33,981 nucleotides of DNA, taken from positions 91,021 through 125,001 of the forward strand of contig NVXK01000006.1 of the NCBI GenBank assembly GCA_002733905.1. Reading direction: 5' to 3'. Shown here in pieces: positions 16,631-24,989 of the stretch. Under the pieces are notes generated by a model. It made no database searches, was not told the DNA's origin, and was given only the letters and a program-made list of their open reading frames with translations. The translations under genes and the position numbers were made by a program. The first letter of the stretch is position 1, and the number at the start of each line of letters is the position of its first letter. This DNA comes from Robiginitomaculum sp. Its GTDB lineage: Bacteria > Pseudomonadota > Alphaproteobacteria > Caulobacterales > Maricaulaceae.

Positions 16631-17619
16631 TGTCCAAAACTAATATATTGAGAACACGCCGCCTACGCGCGTCCGAAGGCATACGCCGTTTGGTGCGCGA
16701 GACGAAACTCTGCGTTGATGATCTTGTCTATCCTTTGTTTATTGAAGAAGGTGAAGGCATAGAGAGCGAAATCGAGGCCATGCCGGGTATTAAACGCTTT
16801 TCACTCGACCGCTTGTCTGGTGAACTTGACGAAGTGCACGCGCTCAAAATTCCTGCTGTATTATTGTTTGGTATCCCGTCACAAAAAGACGCCAGTGGGT
16901 CGCAAACATGGGATGATGACGGTATTATGCAACGTGCTATCACATTCGTGAAAAAAAATTATCCTGATTTATACGTCATTACCGATGTGTGCTTTTGTGA
17001 ATATACGGATCATGGGCATTGTGGTGTGATCGTCAAAAATGGTGATCGTCATGATGTCGATAATGACGCGACGCTTGATAACCTTGTAAAACAAACACTC
17101 TCCCATGCACGGGCAGGTGTCGATATGGTTGCGCCGTCGGGCATGATGGATGGGGCTGTGGGCGCAATGCGCGAGGGTCTTGACGCGGCTGGTTTTTCAC
17201 AATTGCCGATCATGGGCTATAGTGTGAAATATGCGTCTGCTTTTTATGGCCCATTCCGTGAAGCTGTTGATTCTACACCTAGTTTTGGTGATCGTCGCAC
17301 ATATCAAATGGACCCTGCTAATCGTCGTGAGGGGCAGATCGAGGCCGAGTATGATGACGCAGAGGGGGCCGATATTCTTATGGTCAAACCTGCGCTGTCT
17401 TATCTTGATATTGTCTCTGATTTGCGTGCGAATTTTGACAAGCCGATTGCGTGTTATAATGTTAGTGGTGAGTATTCCATGATCAAGGCCGCCGCCGCGA
17501 ATGGGTGGATTGATGGTGACCGTGTGATGATGGAGAGCTTGCTGTCGATGAAACGTGCGGGCGCTGATATTATTATTACCTATTTTGCCAAAGATGTAGC
17601 AAAGCTGCTCAATAGCTGA
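16630..17619 (+). CDS. hemB: Porphobilinogen synthase (5-aminolevulinate dehydratase), zinc type
   Basis: Condenses two 5-aminolevulinates to porphobilinogen. Schiff-base Lys200 ([13 protein letters not shown]) and Lys253 ([10 protein letters not shown]) are present. The active-site metal segment is [14 protein letters not shown], with Cys121, Cys123 and Cys131: the three-cysteine zinc site. Alphaproteobacterial HemB usually has a cysteine-poor, magnesium-type segment here, so this protein is of a different class. The 329 residues are normal. It is translationally packed with hemC/D (TGATG overlap) and followed by hemL after 38 bp. The start [13 protein letters not shown] fits homologues. Confidence 0.96.
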   Translation: MSKTNILRTRRLRASEGIRRLVRETKLCVDDLVYPLFIEEGEGIESEIEAMPGIKRFSLDRLSGELDEVHALKIPAVLLFGIPSQKDASGSQTWDDDGIMQRAITFVKKNYPDLYVITDVCFCEYTDHGHCGVIVKNGDRHDVDNDATLDNLVKQTLSHARAGVDMVAPSGMMDGAVGAMREGLDAAGFSQLPIMGYSVKYASAFYGPFREAVDSTPSFGDRRTYQMDPANRREGQIEAEYDDAEGADILMVKPALSYLDIVSDLRANFDKPIACYNVSGEYSMIKAAAANGWIDGDRVMMESLLSMKRAGADIIITYFAKDVAKLLNS

Positions 17620-17657
17620 TACGTCCAGTTTTTTGCACTTAAACATACTGGTTCATC

Positions 17658-18947
17658 ATGAAACATACTAAATCAGAAAAGCTCTATCAAGAGGGCCTAG
17701 AACACCTTGTCGGCGCTGTGAATTCTCCCGTTCGCGCATTCTCGTCTGTTGGCGGCAACCCTATCTTCATTGAACGTGCAGACGGCAGTGAAATTGTTGA
17801 TGTTGACGGGAATAAATATGTTGATTATGTGCTGTCATATGGCCCGATGATCCTTGGTCATCGTCATGGTCGTGTACGTCGTAATGTCCGCAAAGCCCTC
17901 CGTAATGGATATTCATTTGGTGCGTCAACAAAATCAGAAATCAGGCTCGCGAAAATTATTTGTGACGCGATCCCAGGCATGGACAAAGTCCGCCTTGTTA
18001 ATTCTGGTACCGAAGCTGTCTTTAGTGCCATTCGTTTGGCACGTGCCTTTACGGGACGTGATAAAATTGTGAAATTCGCAGGATGTTATCATGGTCACGC
18101 GGATAGTTTGTTGATTGCAGCGGGTTCAGGCCTAGCGACATTGAGCCTTCCAGGCTCCAAAGGCGTGCCTGCGGCAGCGGTCGCCAATACATTGATCGCT
18201 AATTATAATGACCTTGAAAGCGTAAAACGCCATTTCGAACAACATGACGATATTGCAGGCATTATCATTGAACCGATTGCAGGTAATATGGGCGTTGTCC
18301 TGCCACAAGATAATTTCTTGCAAGAGCTGAAAGCTATTTGTGAAGACAATGGTGCGCTTTTGATTGTTGATGAAGTGATGACAGGCTTTCGCGCGAAATT
18401 CGGTGTGACCCAAGAAATTCTCGGTGTTGAAGCCGATATTACATGTCTTGGTAAAATTATTGGCGGCGGTTTTCCTGTTGGCGCATATGGTGCGCGTAAC
18501 GAAATTATGGAAATGGTCGCGCCGCTTGGCGAGATGTATCAAGCAGGTACACTGTCAGGTAATCCAATCGCAATGGCGGCGGGTATTTCAACTTTGCTAG
18601 AGCTGAAATCCCAAAACCCATTTGCGGAATTTGAAGAAGTTGCAGGGCGCCTTGAAAGTGCGCTTCTTAAATCGGCCAAGCGTCATCATGTTGATCTTAC
18701 GGTCAATCGTTTTGGCTCTATGATAAATCCGTTTTTCAAAAAAGGTGCCGTGACAAATTTCGCCGACGCGCAAGAATCTGATACGGAAAAATTCGCAGTC
18801 TTCTTCTGGTCTATGATCAATAGCGGCATCTTCCTGCCACCATCACAGTTTGAAGCGTGGTTCCTCTGCTCGGCCCTCAGCGACGAAGACATCGTCAAAA
18901 CCATTGACGCGATTGACGTTGCGATGAAAGCTGTTGCTAACGCTTAA
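17658..18947 (+). CDS. hemL: Glutamate-1-semialdehyde 2,1-aminomutase
   Basis: PLP enzyme that converts glutamate-1-semialdehyde to 5-aminolevulinate, the second C5 step. PLP Lys266 is in CLGKIIGGGFPVGAYG. VNSPVRAFSSVGG at the N-terminus, RLVNSGTEAVFSAIRLARA and MYQAGTLSGNP are family signatures. At 429 residues it is full length. It is the last gene of hemA-hemCD-hemB-hemL, and its stop lies 5 bp from the convergent marR stop. Unlike HemA/E/F its text does not clearly point to Bacteroidota, so its origin may differ. A decayed copy of its last codons is present at 21109-21190. Confidence 0.96.
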   Translation: MKHTKSEKLYQEGLEHLVGAVNSPVRAFSSVGGNPIFIERADGSEIVDVDGNKYVDYVLSYGPMILGHRHGRVRRNVRKALRNGYSFGASTKSEIRLAKIICDAIPGMDKVRLVNSGTEAVFSAIRLARAFTGRDKIVKFAGCYHGHADSLLIAAGSGLATLSLPGSKGVPAAAVANTLIANYNDLESVKRHFEQHDDIAGIIIEPIAGNMGVVLPQDNFLQELKAICEDNGALLIVDEVMTGFRAKFGVTQEILGVEADITCLGKIIGGGFPVGAYGARNEIMEMVAPLGEMYQAGTLSGNPIAMAAGISTLLELKSQNPFAEFEEVAGRLESALLKSAKRHHVDLTVNRFGSMINPFFKKGAVTNFADAQESDTEKFAVFFWSMINSGIFLPPSQFEAWFLCSALSDEDIVKTIDAIDVAMKAVANA

Positions 18948-18951
18948 ACGG

Positions 18952-19518
18952 CTAGACTTTGTCGTAAACATGTTCACGGCAAATACGTTGGGTATCATCA
19001 AAAGAGAGTTTTACATTTAAAAGTGCACAAAAATGTGTGCCGTCTCTTTTTTGATTATGCTCGCATGTCATGCATATGCCAAAAGTTTTTAACTTGTTCT
19101 CTTGTAATAATTGGGTGAGCAATAGAGATATGTGTGTTGTAAAGCTTGTTGTTTGTTGATCATCCAAGATGTTGATTGCGCGTGTGAAATTTGGTGGTGG
19201 TATAATTTGACTCAGGAGTTTGCGCCCTGAATTGGTCAGTTCCAAATGAGTTAATCTTTTGTCTGATGCATCAGGTTTTTTAAATAAAAAACCTTTCCTC
19301 TCTAAGACTTTAAGTGTTTGTGAAACGGTACCTTTCGTTTGGCCGAGGTATTCTGTGACTCCCATTGGTGTGTCAGAAAATTTATTGCACAGAGAGAGAT
19401 AGTGCAGGGCTTGCACTTGAACAGGCAGTAAATCGTATTTTGCTGCTGATTGGCGCATGCTTACGCGTTGCACCTCACTCAACCGTTCAACATAGTCATA
19501 TAATGTGTTTTTCCCCAT
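18952..19518 (-). CDS. MarR-family regulator with C-terminal four-cysteine cluster
   Basis: Winged-helix repressor of 188 residues. The wHTH spans about 35-105 (VTEYLGQTKGTVSQTLKVLE, then the wing DASDKRLTHLELT). The extra C-terminus has Cys149-x2-Cys152-x11-Cys164-x15-Cys180 (GICMTCEHN, THFCALL, RICREHV), which could bind an Fe-S cluster or zinc, or act as a thiol switch. It is divergent from the lipoprotein-thioredoxin pair across a gap with two matching operator-like palindromes. That suggests it represses itself and that pair in response to redox or metal. The family call is firm; the cofactor is inference. Confidence 0.87.
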   Translation of the reverse strand: MGKNTLYDYVERLSEVQRVSMRQSAAKYDLLPVQVQALHYLSLCNKFSDTPMGVTEYLGQTKGTVSQTLKVLERKGFLFKKPDASDKRLTHLELTNSGRKLLSQIIPPPNFTRAINILDDQQTTSFTTHISLLLTQLLQENKLKTFGICMTCEHNQKRDGTHFCALLNVKLSFDDTQRICREHVYDKV

Positions 19519-19525
19519 ACTTTAT

Positions 19526-19542
19526 AGTATCGACTAAATACT
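19526..19542. promoter_or_regulatory. Imperfect operator copy next to the marR start
   Basis: AGTATCGACTAAATACT, an imperfect 17-bp palindrome (6 of 8 pairs) with the same outer half-sites as the copy at 19578. It lies 8 bp upstream of the marR ATG and just before the lipoprotein -35, so a bound MarR could block both directions. Confidence 0.55.
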
Positions 19543-19545
19543 TGG

Positions 19546-19574
19546 TTGACAAATGTAATTGTTATGTTCATATT
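19546..19574 (+). promoter_or_regulatory. Predicted promoter of the lipoprotein-thioredoxin operon
   Basis: TTGACA (19546-19551), 17-bp spacer, CATATT (19569-19574). The start of transcription would be near 19581, inside the operator at 19578-19594, which is the normal layout for MarR repression. Confidence 0.6.
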
Positions 19575-19577
19575 AAT

Positions 19578-19594
19578 GGTATCGATTCGATACT
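19578..19594. promoter_or_regulatory. MarR operator (near-perfect palindrome)
   Basis: GGTATCGATTCGATACT contains a perfect palindrome, GTATCGA-T-TCGATAC. It overlaps the predicted transcription start of the lipoprotein gene, and its centre is 52 bp (about five helical turns) from the second copy. Confidence 0.65.
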
Positions 19595-19615
19595 ATGTGG
19601 AAAAGGACTTATCTC

Positions 19616-20434
19616 ATGCGAAATATTCATCATAATTTAGCAAAATTTAACATCAATTCTAAAAGGGTTTATTGTGTTCCTCTTGCAATTGCGGCCTTAT
19701 TTATGTCTGGCTGTAATGCGGCGACACCCCATATGGATACGCATATGGCAGTACATCAACCGCATTCAGGGGGTATCCAAACAAAGCCAGATTCGGCAGT
19801 CTTCGCGCCTTTTGATATTGTGCATACAAAAATCAAAACTGTAGGGAATGAAGCTGTGTTTCATATGTCTGTATCCGGCATTGCAGGAGAGATTAAGCCA
19901 AACCCTATTGGACAACTTGGCGGTAGTGATGTGTACGCCTATGTCTGGCCAACGACCATGGATAGTTATGTTGTTGGTTTCGAAAGAGATGCAGGCATAC
20001 TTGCACTTGTCGCTACGTCGCATCCAGACTTTGATGATACACCTCTCTATGACGAAAACAATGATGGTGATAACGCAAATGATGGTGGTCTCTGGCATTC
20101 TCATTGGGTGGTATTAAAGCCAAATGAACAATGTGGTGAAGGTGCACTTGGGGTTGTCGATATTCCTGAAGGTGTGAAGCCACGATTACCAAAAACATGG
20201 CCGGGCTTTCCTATTTTATTAGATAGCCCTAAATGGAAACCAGCATTTAATGCGGATTCAATTGAAATCCGGGTTCCATTCGATGATATTTCAGTTGTCA
20301 CAAATGCTCGGTTTGATGGGGTAACGGCGGGTTTGCGTGTGCACCAAAGCATTCATGCGCCTTTGCTGTGTGTGGTCGATGTTAAAAAGATAGCATCTGG
20401 TGATCTCAGCTTACCTGGAACGCCTAATCAATAA
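19616..20434 (+). CDS. Unrecognised His-rich lipoprotein
   Basis: I do not recognise this family. I start it at ATG 19616, where AAGGA lies 9 nt upstream; an earlier ATG at 19595 falls inside the operator. Residues 1-32 form a long signal peptide ending in a lipobox-like FMSGC, so Cys33 would be lipidated. A His-rich stretch follows (PHMDTHMAVHQPHSGG). The body is about 230 residues, beta-rich by eye, with an Asp/Asn-rich loop (DENNDGDNANDGG) directly before WHSHW, and two further cysteines. The loop and His stretches could bind metal, but this is speculative. It is the first gene after the MarR-controlled promoter, with the thioredoxin-like gene about 40 bp downstream. Confidence 0.75.
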   Translation: MRNIHHNLAKFNINSKRVYCVPLAIAALFMSGCNAATPHMDTHMAVHQPHSGGIQTKPDSAVFAPFDIVHTKIKTVGNEAVFHMSVSGIAGEIKPNPIGQLGGSDVYAYVWPTTMDSYVVGFERDAGILALVATSHPDFDDTPLYDENNDGDNANDGGLWHSHWVVLKPNEQCGEGALGVVDIPEGVKPRLPKTWPGFPILLDSPKWKPAFNADSIEIRVPFDDISVVTNARFDGVTAGLRVHQSIHAPLLCVVDVKKIASGDLSLPGTPNQ

Positions 20435-20448
20435 AGGAACTCCTACCG

Positions 20449-20484
20449 ATGTATATATTTGGAAGGCATGGATGTAATGCGTGA
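20449..20484 (+). other. Possible 11-residue leader ORF before the thioredoxin gene
   Basis: ATG 20449 is preceded by AAAGGA (15 nt upstream, rather far) and encodes MYIFGRHGCNA before TGA. That stop overlaps the ATG at 20477 of the next gene in ATGCGTGA, a layout that permits translational coupling. It may be chance. Confidence 0.3.
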
Positions 20485-20950
20485 AAATGTGCAAGCGCCA
20501 CCGTTAGAAGTGTCAGATTGGTTGAATACGAAAGATGATTTGTCTTTGTCAGCCTTAAAGGGCAAAGTGGTGGTTATTCATGCTTTCCAAATATTTTGTC
20601 CAGCTTGTGTGTGTCATGCTACGCCACAGGCGAAGAAAATACACGAACAGTTTAAGGGGCAGCCCTTGCAACTGATTGGGTTACACACTGTTTTTGAACA
20701 TCATGATGTTATGAACAAAGCGGCGCTTGAAACATTTATTCACGAGTACGGTATTTCGTTTCCTGTTGCGATTGATAAGCCTTCGAAGAAAAACTCTCTC
20801 CCAATGACAATGAAAAAATACCAATTACGCGGGACGCCAAGCCTTCTCGCTATTGATCAGTATGGGAAATTAGTCATCAATCATTTTGGTCAAATTAGTG
20901 ATATGCAAATCGGTCAAATCCTTGGTCATCTCTTGGCGGACATTGATTAG
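20477..20950 (+). CDS. TlpA/peroxiredoxin-like thioredoxin-fold protein
   Basis: Thioredoxin-fold protein of the TlpA/AhpC-TSA group, predicted to be a thiol-disulfide oxidoreductase or reductase partner. Redox motif CPACVC gives Cys41-x2-Cys44 plus Cys46 (from ATG 20477), and the cis-Pro loop is RGTPSLLAID. Starts at 20459 (TTG), 20468 and 20477 are possible; GGAAGG 11 nt before 20477 favours the last, giving 157 residues. No signal peptide is visible from any start, so it seems cytosolic although its operon partner is a lipoprotein. That is odd for a TlpA-type protein. Context with the four-Cys MarR suggests a thiol or metal stress role. Confidence 0.82.
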   Translation: MRENVQAPPLEVSDWLNTKDDLSLSALKGKVVVIHAFQIFCPACVCHATPQAKKIHEQFKGQPLQLIGLHTVFEHHDVMNKAALETFIHEYGISFPVAIDKPSKKNSLPMTMKKYQLRGTPSLLAIDQYGKLVINHFGQISDMQIGQILGHLLADID

Positions 20951-20978
20951 AACACCATCAAGAAGGCGTAAGTCTTCG

Positions 20979-21108
20979 GCTTTGTAATTTTTTGACAACG
21001 TCTTCGAGTTTTAAATCTTTGGCGGTTTTGACGTATTCTTCCCCAACTTATTGAGCAACACATTTAGTGGGCCTTGAAAAAGAAGGGCAGTGTAGGAGAT
21101 TTTCATAT
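20979..21108 (-). pseudogene. Decayed partial copy of hisIE 3' end
   Basis: The plus-strand text matches 22293-22512 (the end of hisIE) with only two differences in the first 47 bp. It then lacks 84 bp (equivalent to 22340-22423) and resumes with about three quarters identity for about 85 bp, including a 1-bp deletion. It cannot encode a functional HisE. It lies between the thioredoxin gene and a remnant of hemL. Confidence 0.85.
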
Positions 21109-21190
21109 CCGTCCTTAGCAACAAGACATCGTAAAAACCATTGATGGAATTGATGTTGCGATGACAGCTGTTTGTGAGGTTAACTGTTAG
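21109..21190 (+). pseudogene. Decayed partial copy of hemL 3' end
   Basis: Matches the last 25-28 codons of hemL (about 18870-18946): 42 of 49 bases agree over the core, and it still reads DIVKTIDGIDVAMTAV before an altered tail and TAG. A 1-bp deletion breaks the frame upstream. Together with the hisIE remnant it marks a duplicated hemL/hisIE junction. Confidence 0.8.
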
Positions 21191-21239
21191 AATGGGGAAA
21201 GGGTTGCGTCATGAAATGTTATGAGAGCCTTTACTAAAT

Positions 21240-22182
21240 TCATGGTTTTTCTAAGAATTTCAGAATTGCATCATTTACGGCTTCGACTTGTTCGTATTGT
21301 GGGACATGTGCCGCGATTTTCAATCGTGATGGCATGTATAGGTTTAATGAGGGTTTGTGCAAATTCGAAATTGGAATAAGGAAAGGTGATATCATTTTTT
21401 CCCCAGATTAAGAGGGTTTCAATATCTGTATTGCCTAGTTTTTCATAACCGTTACTAAAATCGTTCATCGGCATGTGTCGCATGGTGGATAATAGTGCGC
21501 GTTTATATCCGGAAAATTGAAATTGTTGCGCATAATCATCAGCGGCTTCGGGCCAAAGGCTTGCGTTCGCATAATATTTCTTATTGTGCTTTATTAAAGA
21601 TTTTTTACCAATAATAGATATTGCGTATTCGCCAATGAGCGGGATTTGTAAAAGTTTGGCAGATGGTGCAGTTTTGATTTTAAAGCCTGCCGGGCCAATG
21701 ATGACGAGGTGACGTATTAAACTTGTATTGGCTAGGGCAAAGTCGGTCGCAACTATGGCGCCCATTGAAGAGCCCACAAGATTGATTCTCCCTTGACATT
21801 GAACCGAGGAAATTAAACCCTCTAATTGCTGTCGGTATAGTTCTAAATTATATTCTACATTAGGACGATCCGAGAGGCCTCGTCCAAGTAAATCATATGT
21901 GATGACACGATGCCCCGAGTTTGCCAGTGCAGGTATATTTTTATTCCACACCGACATTGGTCCAGATGCACCGTGAACAAAAATGACACATGGTGCCATT
22001 TTTGTTCCAGTTACAGAATAATTGGTAATGCCTTGTGAGAGGGTAGCTAAATTCGCATTTTGTGATTCCCTTGCTTGAACCAAGGATCCATATTGCTCTT
22101 TTCTATTTACGGCTATTGGTGCGACAATCAGAACCGTGAGAATACATATTGAAAAAATCGCGAGTATTATTCGTTTCATCAT
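21240..22182 (-). pseudogene. Alpha/beta hydrolase, frameshifted near the catalytic His
   Basis: Membrane-anchored alpha/beta hydrolase. From ATG 22182 the first 22 residues form a hydrophobic anchor or signal (RIILAIFSICILTVLIV). VIFVHGASGPMSVW is the oxyanion region, NLVGSSMGAIVA the GxSxG nucleophile elbow, and LIWGKNDITFP carries the acid. The intact frame ends at 21271 with an unrelated tail (TCPTIRTSRSRK). Shifting by one base at about 21315 restores AHVPQYEQVEAVNDAILKFL and a stop at 21240, i.e. the expected His-containing C-terminus. A single extra base has therefore removed the catalytic His. It may be a recent mutation or a sequencing error. It lies between the hemL remnant and hisIE, so it is probably an insertion. 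Confidence 0.85.
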
Positions 22183-22280
22183 TTTATCCAAGTTCAATCA
22201 CAGTCTGGTAAAATCCAATTATAAAATTGTGATGTGATTGGTGAATGTATGGTGAAAACCGCAGGTAATCTATGATGTTC

Positions 22281-22904
22281 TCAATGTTTACGGTTTTGTA
22301 ATTCTTTGACAACGTCTTCGAGTTTTAAATCTTTGGCGGCGAGTAAGACCATGAGATGGTAGAGCAGGTCTGCGCTTTCGCTGATAAATTCTTTGTCGGT
22401 TTCGGCGAGGGCGGCGATCACGGTTTCGACGCCTTCTTCACCAACTTTTTGAGCGGCGCGTTTTAGGGGGCCTTGCAAAAGAGAGGCGGTGTAGGACGTT
22501 TTCTTATCTGCTGTTTTGCGCGAATGAATAAGGGCGTCAAGTTCTGTGAGCCATGTGAGTGATGTGAGTGATGACGCAGGTTCTGCGTCTCCGAAACACG
22601 AAATACTACCTGTATGGCAGGTTGGCCCTTTGGGGCGTGCGGTAATGAGAAGTGTGTCATTGTCACAATCAATTTTCATGTCGACAAGGCTAAGTGTGTT
22701 GCCAGATGTTTCGCCCTTTTGCCAAAGGGTTTGGCGAGAGCGTGAATAGAATGTGACAAAGCCGCTGTCGCAAGTGGCCTTCACGGATTGCGCGTTCATA
22801 TAGCCTAGCATGAGGACTTGGCGTGTATCTGCGTCTTGAATGATTGCGGGGACGAGGCCGTCGCCTTTATCGAAATCTATGTTTTTGGCAAAGTCTGTTT
22901 TCAT
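22281..22904 (-). CDS. hisIE: Bifunctional phosphoribosyl-AMP cyclohydrolase / phosphoribosyl-ATP pyrophosphatase
   Basis: Carries out histidine steps 2 and 3. HisI is at about 1-112 with the metal-site cysteines in DCDNDTLL and CHTGSISCF, plus GYMNAQSV and [17 protein letters not shown]. HisE is at about 118-207 with [14 protein letters not shown] and [13 protein letters not shown]. The 207 residues match fused HisIE of enterics. In most alphaproteobacteria hisI and hisE are separate genes, so the fusion is one sign that the operon is not native. Its start overlaps hisF by 4 bp; it is the last gene of the operon. Confidence 0.95.
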   Translation of the reverse strand: MKTDFAKNIDFDKGDGLVPAIIQDADTRQVLMLGYMNAQSVKATCDSGFVTFYSRSRQTLWQKGETSGNTLSLVDMKIDCDNDTLLITARPKGPTCHTGSISCFGDAEPASSLTSLTWLTELDALIHSRKTADKKTSYTASLLQGPLKRAAQKVGEEGVETVIAALAETDKEFISESADLLYHLMVLLAAKDLKLEDVVKELQNRKH

Positions 22905-23668
22905 ATGCGAATCTCGATACCTGCGCGTTGCAATTCTGTTTTAAGTTTCGGAATAGGGATGATGTTTTTGTGAAAAACACTGGCGGCGAGTGCGCCGTCT
23001 ACATTGGCTTTTTTAAATACGTCTTCGAAATGTTGAATTGTACCCGCGCCGCCAGAAGCAATGAGGGGAACTTTGCAAAGTCCGCGTGCGGAAATGAGTT
23101 GTAGCAAATCATAGCCGTCTCTTACGCCGTCTTGGTTGATACAATTGAGGACAATTTCACCTGCGCCGCGTTGTACGGCTTCGACGATCCAGTCTAGGGT
23201 TTCGCGGCCTGTTTCGCGTGTTTTGTCAGGGTCGCCAGTGTGAGATTTGACGCGGTAATCTTCGCCGTCAAAATAGCTATCTATGCCGACCACAATACAT
23301 TGTCGTCCAAATGCATCTTTCAATTCATTGATTAAATCAGGCCGCATAAGGGCGGGGGAATTGATGGAAATTTTGTCCGCACCTTCTTCTAGGCGTGCGC
23401 GTGCAGCCTCTATTGTTTTAATGCCGCCCGCGACACAAAACGGAATATCGAGGACTTGCGAAACTTTGCTTACCCAATCTGGGCTGATGGTGCGGTCGTC
23501 TGTGCTAGCCGTAATATCGTAGAAAACAAGCTCGTCTGCACCCTCGTCGCGGTAGCGTTGTGCCAGTTCTAAAATGTCGCCAACCACTTTGTGGTTTTTA
23601 AACTTTACGCCTTTGACAACAACGCCGTCTTTGACATCAAGGCAGGGAATGATGCGACGGGCTAGCAT
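22901..23668 (-). CDS. hisF: Imidazole glycerol phosphate synthase, cyclase subunit
   Basis: TIM-barrel lyase that joins PRFAR and HisH-derived ammonia to give imidazole glycerol phosphate and [17 protein letters not shown] near the N-terminus carries catalytic Asp11. [40 protein letters not shown] and LIASGGAG are the barrel motifs. The 255 residues are normal. It overlaps hisA by 7 bp and hisIE by 4 bp. The insertion containing [14 protein letters not shown] and the [13 protein letters not shown] wording match the gammaproteobacterial branch of HisF. Confidence 0.96.
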   Translation of the reverse strand: MLARRIIPCLDVKDGVVVKGVKFKNHKVVGDILELAQRYRDEGADELVFYDITASTDDRTISPDWVSKVSQVLDIPFCVAGGIKTIEAARARLEEGADKISINSPALMRPDLINELKDAFGRQCIVVGIDSYFDGEDYRVKSHTGDPDKTRETGRETLDWIVEAVQRGAGEIVLNCINQDGVRDGYDLLQLISARGLCKVPLIASGGAGTIQHFEDVFKKANVDGALAASVFHKNIIPIPKLKTELQRAGIEIRI

Positions 23669-24399
23669 GAGATGGCTTGTGCTAAGGTGAATTTATTTTC
23701 GTATAAAGCTTTGCCAATGATGATGCCGTGTGGCTTGAGGGCTTTCAAATCTTCTACATCTTTAATCGTGCCAACACCACCCGATGTAATCAAATCCAGA
23801 CTTGGATATTTCATGAGTATGTCTTTGTAGAGGCCGATGTTGGAGCCTTGTAAAACGCCGTCTTTGGCAATGTCGGTGACCAGAACCGATGTAAGCCCAG
23901 TGCTTGAATAATCATCGAGAACTTGCCAGAGACTTTTCTCAGAGGCGTCTTGCCAACCGCGGAGGGCGGGGCGAGGTGTGCCATTTTTATCAATTTGAAT
24001 GTCGAGAGCGAGTGTGAATTTATCGGGGCCTAATTCTGAAATCCAGTATTTGACTGTTGCAGGATTGCTGACGGCAAGAGAGCCGATAACGACGCGTTCA
24101 ATGCCGCCATCAAACAAACGCTGAATTTGCGAGAGCTCGCGCAAGCCTCCGCCTGTTTGCACTTTAAGGCCAGAATGTTTCGCGATCTCGGTGATTAAAT
24201 CTGCTTGTTGGGTTTTCTCGCTTTTTGCGCCGTCCAAGTCGACAATATGTACCCACTCCGCGCCAGCCTGTGCAAAGCTTTTGGCCATGTCGAGGGGGGA
24301 GATATCATAGTCGGTGCGCTGGCTGAAATCACCTTTGAATAGGCGTACACATTTGCCGCCGATCAAGTCTATTGCAGGGTATATGGCGGGGTTCGTCAT
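23662..24399 (-). CDS. hisA: ProFAR isomerase
   Basis: TIM-barrel isomerase for histidine step 4. [18 protein letters not shown] carries the catalytic Asp, [11 protein letters not shown] and VQTGGGLRE follow, and the second catalytic Asp lies in [14 protein letters not shown]. At 245 residues it is full length. Its ATG overlaps the hisH stop by 4 bp and its stop overlaps hisF by 7 bp, which indicates strict co-translation in the operon. Confidence 0.96.
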   Translation of the reverse strand: MTNPAIYPAIDLIGGKCVRLFKGDFSQRTDYDISPLDMAKSFAQAGAEWVHIVDLDGAKSEKTQQADLITEIAKHSGLKVQTGGGLRELSQIQRLFDGGIERVVIGSLAVSNPATVKYWISELGPDKFTLALDIQIDKNGTPRPALRGWQDASEKSLWQVLDDYSSTGLTSVLVTDIAKDGVLQGSNIGLYKDILMKYPSLDLITSGGVGTIKDVEDLKALKPHGIIIGKALYENKFTLAQAISC

Positions 24400-24989
24400 A
24401 GGGAAGCTTTCAAAAAATTCTCAAGAATACGTGCGCCTGTTGCGCCTGAACGCTCAGGGTGAAATTGGCAGCCAAAGATATTGTCTTGGCGGATAATGGC
24501 ACTAAATGTATCGCCGTGCGTCGTGCTTGCGAGTGTGTAATGATCAACGGGTACTGCGTATGAATGTACAAAATAGGCATAGTCACCTGAGTTTACGCCT
24601 TTTAGCAAAGGGTCGTCGGCGACATTTTCCAGTGTATTCCATCCCATATGTGGGCTGGGTTGATTGCCTGTTTCTAAATCGAGAACGCGGCCATGTACCA
24701 TGCCAAGAGCAGGGACTTCGCCTTCTTCGGTGAAGTTAAATAGGAGTTGCATGCCAAGGCATATGCCTAATATGGGCTGGGTTAGGTTTTGCAAAGTTTC
24801 CACCAGTTCACGTTCGCGCAAATTTTGCATAGCAAATGGGGCCGCGCCAACGCCGGGTAAAATCACGCGTTTCGCTTTTTTGATTTTCTTGGGGTCTTTG
24901 GTGATGGTTTTTTTTGCGCCGATACGGTCAAGGGCAAACCCGACAGAGGCGAGGTTGGCACAGCCCGTATCAACGATAACGACATTCAT
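24396..24989 (-). CDS. hisH: Imidazole glycerol phosphate synthase, glutaminase subunit
   Basis: Class I glutamine amidotransferase that supplies ammonia to HisF. The nucleophile elbow is ILGICLGMQLLF and the His/Glu pair is in CQFHPERSGATG. VILPGVGAAPFAM holds the oxyanion strand. The 197 residues fit. It sits in the HisH-HisA-HisF order of gammaproteobacterial operons, overlapping hisA by 4 bp and meeting the hisC/B stop at a shared base. Confidence 0.95.
   Translation of the reverse strand: MNVVIVDTGCANLASVGFALDRIGAKKTITKDPKKIKKAKRVILPGVGAAPFAMQNLRERELVETLQNLTQPILGICLGMQLLFNFTEEGEVPALGMVHGRVLDLETGNQPSPHMGWNTLENVADDPLLKGVNSGDYAYFVHSYAVPVDHYTLASTTHGDTFSAIIRQDNIFGCQFHPERSGATGARILENFLKASL

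Noticed and set aside
20060-20090. EF-hand/dockerin-type calcium loop in the lipoprotein
   Set aside because: The Asp/Asn-rich loop starts like DxNxDG but lacks the acidic residue at position 12 and flanking helices, so calcium binding is not supported.
18950-21240. Mobile element or integrative island around the MarR module
   Set aside because: No transposase, integrase, tRNA gene or terminal inverted repeat was seen; the only duplicated sequence is the hemL/hisIE junction.
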